Source of the DNA: Anaerolineales bacterium
Lineage (GTDB): Bacteria; Chloroflexota; Anaerolineae; Anaerolineales; DRMV01
Direction of reading: 5' to 3'
Assembly: GCA_027044735.1 (NCBI GenBank)
Contig: JALUBW010000219.1
Span: forward strand, 1-8,229
Length of the DNA: 8,229 nucleotides
Shown here: piece by piece, positions 5,340 through 8,229 of the stretch
How the letters are laid out: each line of letters begins with the position of its first letter
Position numbering within the stretch: position 1 is the first letter of the stretch
The notes under the pieces: model-generated
The model's input: the letters and a program-made list of their open reading frames with translations, nothing else
What the model was told of the DNA's origin: nothing
The model's database searches: none
Program-made: the position numbers and the translations under genes

Positions 5340-6554
5340 ATGAAAACAATCACAAAAATCTCATTGATAGTGGCTTTGATATTCCTTGCCATTACAGTAT
5401 TCCCTGTTTTAGCCAACAGTGAACCAGTTTCTCCTCCCCCTCAAAATAGTTGGGTTCAGGAGCAGACAAATAGACTTCTTAGGGAATATCAAAGGGCTTT
5501 GGCTTATGAGCTTCAACATGGCGAAACCACGACCATCAAGGATCCTCGTAAAGGGTATGTAAAAATCCTGACGGGGGCATCTGCAGCAAAGTTACAAGCG
5601 CTTTGGAGGGAAACGCAGCGGCGAATCGACGCGTTAACGGCACGACCGAGCCGAGATAGGGAAAAGGCAATACATCTCATTCAAACGCTCGATTCGGGCA
5701 CAATAAGGTACTTGTATCATTCAAAGATGCCCTACTATGACGCGAAAGCCGAAGTGGAAGTATATAAGAGCGACCGGTTTCAGTATACAGTGGATATTGG
5801 TACAGGACAGATTATCGAGATTGCCCCTCTTCATCAGATGAGGCAATACTCTCTTGAGCCTGCGTATTCACGAACGGAGCTAGAAGAGAAAGCTAGAGAA
5901 TTTATCGCTAAAGTAGCAGGGGTTAATCTTGATGCCTTGACCCCTGCTTTTGGTGATAAAGAAGGGAAAACCTTTTTCTTCCGATGGGAAGCGTCAGGCC
6001 AAAAACTGAGCTCCGGTATGACACCTTTCATTCAAGTGGGTTTTTCGCGAGGAGGGGAGTTTTTGAATTATGTGAACACGCTGCCGTTTGTTCAAAAATT
6101 TCCTTCGGCCAGATCCTCTATGCAATCCTCGTATGGTTTTAGCGAAATATATGCCAATGGTGGGGCTTACTGGTATCAAACAGGCAGTATGACGACGGTC
6201 AATAATGCAGGATACTGCTATTTCGCGGGATGGTGCTCTCCAAAAAATTTCTTCTATGCACATGGGGCATATCCGTACAATGCAGTGGGGCGTTGGTATC
6301 CTAATCCAAATTCCAATGTAAAGGCGGCTGCTTTTATTCCTGGAACCCATGCAACGAATTACGCTAAATACTACGTGTATTCCACTGGTTACTATAACTG
6401 GTGGTATATTAACCAAAGTATTTGGTATAACACCTGGGTAACAATCACACAAGAAGGACCAGTCTCTGATATCTGGGATATAAAGTTGACCAACCAAAGC
6501 GGAACAACGTCTCCACAAACGGCTTGGGATGAGGTTTGGGTATATAATCCGTAA
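5340..6554 (+). CDS. Secreted protein with PepSY-like and golvesin-like domains
   Basis: The 404-residue product has a clear Sec signal peptide: Lys2 and Lys6, a hydrophobic stretch at about 7-22, and predicted cleavage after Val-Leu-Ala25. The N-terminal mature part (about 30-125) is polar and helical. The middle (about 136-245) resembles a PepSY-type fold, with QYTVDIGTGQIIEI, then EEKAREFIAKVAG, then FIQVGFSRGGEFLNYVN. The segment 260-316 is rich in Tyr, Gly and Asn and has two cysteines (293 and 299) that could form a disulfide. The C-terminus (about 318-403) fits the golvesin C-terminal-like beta-sandwich pattern: AAFIPGTHATNYAKYYVYST, then INQSIWYNTWVTI, ending DEVWVYN. No catalytic motif is visible, so a binding or matrix role outside the cell is the inference. 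AGGAGG (5327-5332) gives a strong ribosome binding site seven bases before the ATG. The preceding 88-base gap has no convincing promoter. Confidence 0.72.
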   Translation: MKTITKISLIVALIFLAITVFPVLANSEPVSPPPQNSWVQEQTNRLLREYQRALAYELQHGETTTIKDPRKGYVKILTGASAAKLQALWRETQRRIDALTARPSRDREKAIHLIQTLDSGTIRYLYHSKMPYYDAKAEVEVYKSDRFQYTVDIGTGQIIEIAPLHQMRQYSLEPAYSRTELEEKAREFIAKVAGVNLDALTPAFGDKEGKTFFFRWEASGQKLSSGMTPFIQVGFSRGGEFLNYVNTLPFVQKFPSARSSMQSSYGFSEIYANGGAYWYQTGSMTTVNNAGYCYFAGWCSPKNFFYAHGAYPYNAVGRWYPNPNSNVKAAAFIPGTHATNYAKYYVYSTGYYNWWYINQSIWYNTWVTITQEGPVSDIWDIKLTNQSGTTSPQTAWDEVWVYNP

Positions 6555-6577
6555 TGACATTACCCGGTGAAAAGAAA

Positions 6578-6634
6578 ACGCCAACAGCCAACTTCTCTAC
6601 GTTGCTCACAAAGAGAAGAGTTGGCTGTTGGCGT
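6578..6634 (-). terminator. Strong hairpin between the secreted-protein and lipoprotein genes
   Basis: The left arm 6578-6598 and right arm 6612-6634 pair over sixteen consecutive bases (ACGCCAACAGCCAACT) plus five more (TCTCT-type, after a two-base bulge), around a 13-base loop. Read on the minus strand the hairpin is followed by TTTTCTTTT, the pattern of a Rho-independent terminator. On the + strand there is no T-tract after the hairpin. There it would instead end one base before the ATG at 6636, where it could pause transcription, protect the upstream message or limit translation of the lipoprotein. The fold is certain on paper; its role and strand are inferred. Confidence 0.55.
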
Positions 6635-6635
6635 A

Positions 6636-7856
6636 ATGAGTAACATGAATATGAGGGCGTATAAGATACTACGCTGGATGGCGTGGTGCATCACCGTTGG
6701 TCTTATTCTCGCTGCTTGTCTTCCGCAGAACACAAGCAGCAGTGTGGCCCATCCTAATATAACGCCGACTTCTGACTCGGATCATCCTTTTGCTGCTGCT
6801 TCAAACAATAGCGAGCAAAAGGATTGGTCGGGGGAGATATATTTTCTGTTGAGTACGCCATCACCCCCTTTTACTTATCATTGCATTCGCCTCCCGATAG
6901 ATTGCTTATTAAACTCAACGTGCCAGAGCCCGGATATTCTGCGAGGTTTCCCCACGAATTACACTCCTTTTGCGCCCTTGTCTTGGGCGCCAGATGGAGA
7001 AAGAGCGCTTGTTTTAAACCCCAATGGATCCCAACTGCTTGTATTTGACCCACAAAAGGGGACGTTTCATACTCTTATTGATGATATTGCTATGACTACT
7101 GGGCGGATAATGTGGTCTCCCAATGGGCAATGGGTTGCGGTGTCAGTGCAAGACGCCGAGCCCTATAAAAGCCACGTTGTGCTAATTGACCCAGACAATG
7201 GTACTAAACACGCCTTGGAAGGCTTCGAGAGCCAAATGCAACTCCCAGTGGGATGGTTGAATGAGAGGGAGTTGTTAGTGTTGGTGGAAAAATACCGACC
7301 GATTAGGGAAGGTGATTTTTTGAAACAAGAGGTATCGGAAGCCAAGATGTATAAAGTAAATGTTTGGAACAATCGGTGGGTAGAATTAGGCCAAGACAAG
7401 AATTGGATAGGGAGTACCCCGGTGCTTTCTCCTGACAAGTCAGAATTAGCTTTTACCACGGATGGTAAAAAACACTTGCTTGTCGTAATGCGTTTGGATG
7501 GGATGAAAGAGAATATCCTGGGAGCATACGGTATTCAACCTGTGTGGTCGCCAGATGGTAAAGAGATTGCCACCTATCGGCGCATCAGCGAAGACCAAAT
7601 TGAAGTTTATGTAGTTCATTCTGACGGAACGTTCCCTCGCGTTGTGTTTCATGGTGAAGGGGCTTTTGCAAATGTTGTTTGGCTGCCGGATAGTAAGCGC
7701 TTGTTAATTCTGGATACCTCGGATGTACGGGAGACAACTTCGCTGTTTGTGGTTGATGTGACCGGCGGAAAACCGCGCCCTCTTTCTGTCCCTGGATTAG
7801 ATGCTGACTCTTCTCGAATATCTTGGTTGTCAGTGAGGCCGCCCACAAAGCCATAA
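6636..7856 (+). CDS. Lipoprotein with TolB-like beta-propeller
   Basis: From ATG 6636 the product has 406 residues. A type II signal sequence with lipobox LAAC (25-28, lipidated Cys28) follows a basic, aromatic start (RAYKILRWMAW), so the protein should be anchored to the outside of the membrane. A Ser/Asn/Pro-rich linker (about 30-66) leads to at least five PD40/WD40-like blades marked by SWAPDG (116-121), MWSPNG (159-164), LSPD (264-267), VWSPDG (303-308) and VWLPDS (348-353). This resembles TolB-type propellers, which usually bind partner proteins rather than catalyse. The frame is open back to a GTG at 6567, but that start would add a charged extension read through the hairpin and has no ribosome binding site. 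ATG codons at 6645 and 6651 are also possible. The gene follows the secreted-protein gene by 81 bases and is probably in the same transcript. Confidence 0.78.
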   Translation: MSNMNMRAYKILRWMAWCITVGLILAACLPQNTSSSVAHPNITPTSDSDHPFAAASNNSEQKDWSGEIYFLLSTPSPPFTYHCIRLPIDCLLNSTCQSPDILRGFPTNYTPFAPLSWAPDGERALVLNPNGSQLLVFDPQKGTFHTLIDDIAMTTGRIMWSPNGQWVAVSVQDAEPYKSHVVLIDPDNGTKHALEGFESQMQLPVGWLNERELLVLVEKYRPIREGDFLKQEVSEAKMYKVNVWNNRWVELGQDKNWIGSTPVLSPDKSELAFTTDGKKHLLVVMRLDGMKENILGAYGIQPVWSPDGKEIATYRRISEDQIEVYVVHSDGTFPRVVFHGEGAFANVVWLPDSKRLLILDTSDVRETTSLFVVDVTGGKPRPLSVPGLDADSSRISWLSVRPPTKP

Positions 7857-7876
7857 AACGGTTTGCAACAATGCCA

Positions 7877-8002
7877 GCCCAACCCCGCGTGCAGCGGACA
7901 CGGCTTCGCCGTGGGCTCGCCGTGGTGGTTGGTCGGGCGAAGTAGCGTCGCCTGCCGTGGTGGTTGGACGGCGCCGCCGTGCCGCTGACGCTTGTGTTGG
8001 GC
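7877..8002 (+). repeat. attC: attC site 7
   Basis: R'' GCCCAAC (7877-7883) and R' GTTGGGC (7996-8002) bound a 'B' subtype interior very similar to sites 2 and 6. The complementarity to the start of its own cassette extends well beyond the seven-base box: TGCCAGCCCAAC (7872-7883) against GTTGGGCTGGCA (4995-5006), twelve bases. The crossover is expected after G7996. It ends the three-gene cassette 7. Confidence 0.86.
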
Positions 8003-8229
8003 GAGGGGTTGAGGAAGGGAGCGTGCGAAAGGCCGAGGTGGAGCAAAAGCGGCGAATGCGGAAAAGCCTTGGGAGTGTAAGGCTTTGGCGCAACCGTCGC
8101 AAGCAAGTTGAGCGGCGTTGAGGCCGGTAGAGCAGCGGACTTTGAAAATTGAGCGGGGGCTGGGTTGTGGCTGAGGCGCCGTGAGGTGGGTGCGGCCTTT
8201 CCCGCGGGCAAAGGCGGCTGGGGTGGGGC
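7997..8229 (+). mobile_element. Cassette 8 (partial): ORF-less cassette, family X copy 3
   Basis: This is the first 233 bases of a cassette cut by the window end. It is closer to cassette 5 than to cassette 3 over its first part. It shares the opening GAGGAAGGGAGCGTGC block (8011-8026), the perfect AAAGCCTT/AAGGCTTT hairpin (8063-8086), ACTTTGAAAATTGAGCG (8139-8155) and CGGCCTTTCCCGCGG (8193-8207). No coding region is supported. The missing part would be predicted to contain the TGTAAAATGTTGGTGAGG hairpin block and another attC. Confidence 0.7.
8063..8086 (+). other. Perfect AAAGCCTT/AAGGCTTT hairpin in cassette 8
   Basis: The stem 8063-8070/8079-8086 and loop GGGAGTGT are identical to those at 2437-2460. 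It lies at the equivalent place in the family X cassette. Confidence 0.5.

Larger units (their letters stand above)
4996..7996 (+). mobile_element. Cassette 7: large three-gene cassette (3.0 kb)
   Basis: Bounded by attC 6 and attC 7, it has twelve-base complementarity between its start (GTTGGGCTGGCA, 4995-5006) and the sequence leading into its attC (TGCCAGCCCAAC, 7872-7883), so it behaves as one unit. It holds three genes on the + strand (5039-5251, 5340-6554, about 6636-7856), whereas most integron cassettes hold one. No attC-like box pair is visible between the genes, so fusion of separate cassettes by loss of an internal attC is possible but leaves no trace that I can see. After the last stop only 20 bases separate the gene from the R'' box. 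Confidence 0.75.

Noticed and set aside
3..8002. CRISPR array or MITE/insertion sequence family
   Set aside because: The repeats are far too long and widely spaced for CRISPR. A MITE would have matching ends within each copy; here sites 5 and 6 have mismatched ends that match across the intervening gene, and no target duplications are seen.
7585..8211. 208-codon minus-strand frame over the lipoprotein end, attC 7 and cassette 8
   Set aside because: It shadows a well-supported + strand gene and then reads through an attC; it resembles the other attC-derived spurious translations.
1..8229. Integron integrase, attI, tRNA or rRNA genes
   Set aside because: No tyrosine-recombinase motifs in any open frame, and no tRNA-like cloverleaf or rRNA sequence recognised.

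Overview
The window reads as part of an integron gene-cassette array. Seven near-identical sites of 123-126 bp recur at 3, 805, 1566, 2255, 3010, 4876 and 7877. Each opens with an RYYYAAC-type box (GCCCAAC, once GGCTAAC) and closes with a GTTRRRY-type box (GTTGGGC, once GTTAGCC). Between the boxes lie two long arms that pair with each other, with two extra unpaired bases on the 5' arm. This is attC (59-base element) architecture. The decisive evidence is that the one variant 3' box (GTTAGCC, 3127-3133) is complementary not to the 5' box of its own copy but to the 5' box of the next site, 1.75 kb downstream (GGCTAAC, 4876-4882). That is expected only if 3128-4995 is a mobile cassette whose first six bases and attC R'' box travel together. 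No integrase gene or attI is visible, so within the window this is an attC cluster without integrase. The uniform attC sites suggest a sedentary chromosomal array rather than a mobile resistance integron.

Layout. Cassette 1 is seen only as its terminal attC (to 120). Cassettes 2-5 (121-924, 925-1683, 1684-2371, 2372-3127) total about 3 kb and contain no credible protein gene. Cassettes 3, 5 and the partial cassette 8 (7997 to window end) are diverged copies of one ORF-less cassette with conserved sequence blocks and hairpins, cassette 2 is a more distant relative, and cassette 4 is a different G-rich sequence. Cassette 6 (3128-4995) carries one gene, an OLD-family ABC ATPase/TOPRIM nuclease and a plausible anti-phage gene. 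Cassette 7 (4996-7996) is unusually large (3.0 kb) and carries three co-directional genes: a 70-residue stand-alone LuxR/GerE-type regulator, a secreted protein with a PepSY-like middle and a golvesin-like C-terminal domain, and a lipoprotein with a TolB-like beta-propeller.

All genes lie on the + strand, upstream of their attC, as in ordinary cassette arrays. The cassette genes start 32-43 bases after the cassette boundary with good Shine-Dalgarno sequences, leaving little room for a promoter, so transcription probably enters from upstream cassettes. Base composition is inverted relative to normal genomes: the gene-free cassettes are G+C-rich with a strong G-over-C bias on the + strand, while the protein genes are much richer in A+T.

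Organism: a bacterium. The AGGAGG-type ribosome binding sites, lipoprotein and TolB-like propeller, together with my recollection of similar GCGTGCAGCGG / CCGCTGACGC repeats in Chloroflexota (Anaerolineae), make that group my guess, with low confidence. The genes do not form one pathway; they are a collection assembled by cassette capture, although the three genes of cassette 7 may form one regulated cell-surface operon.
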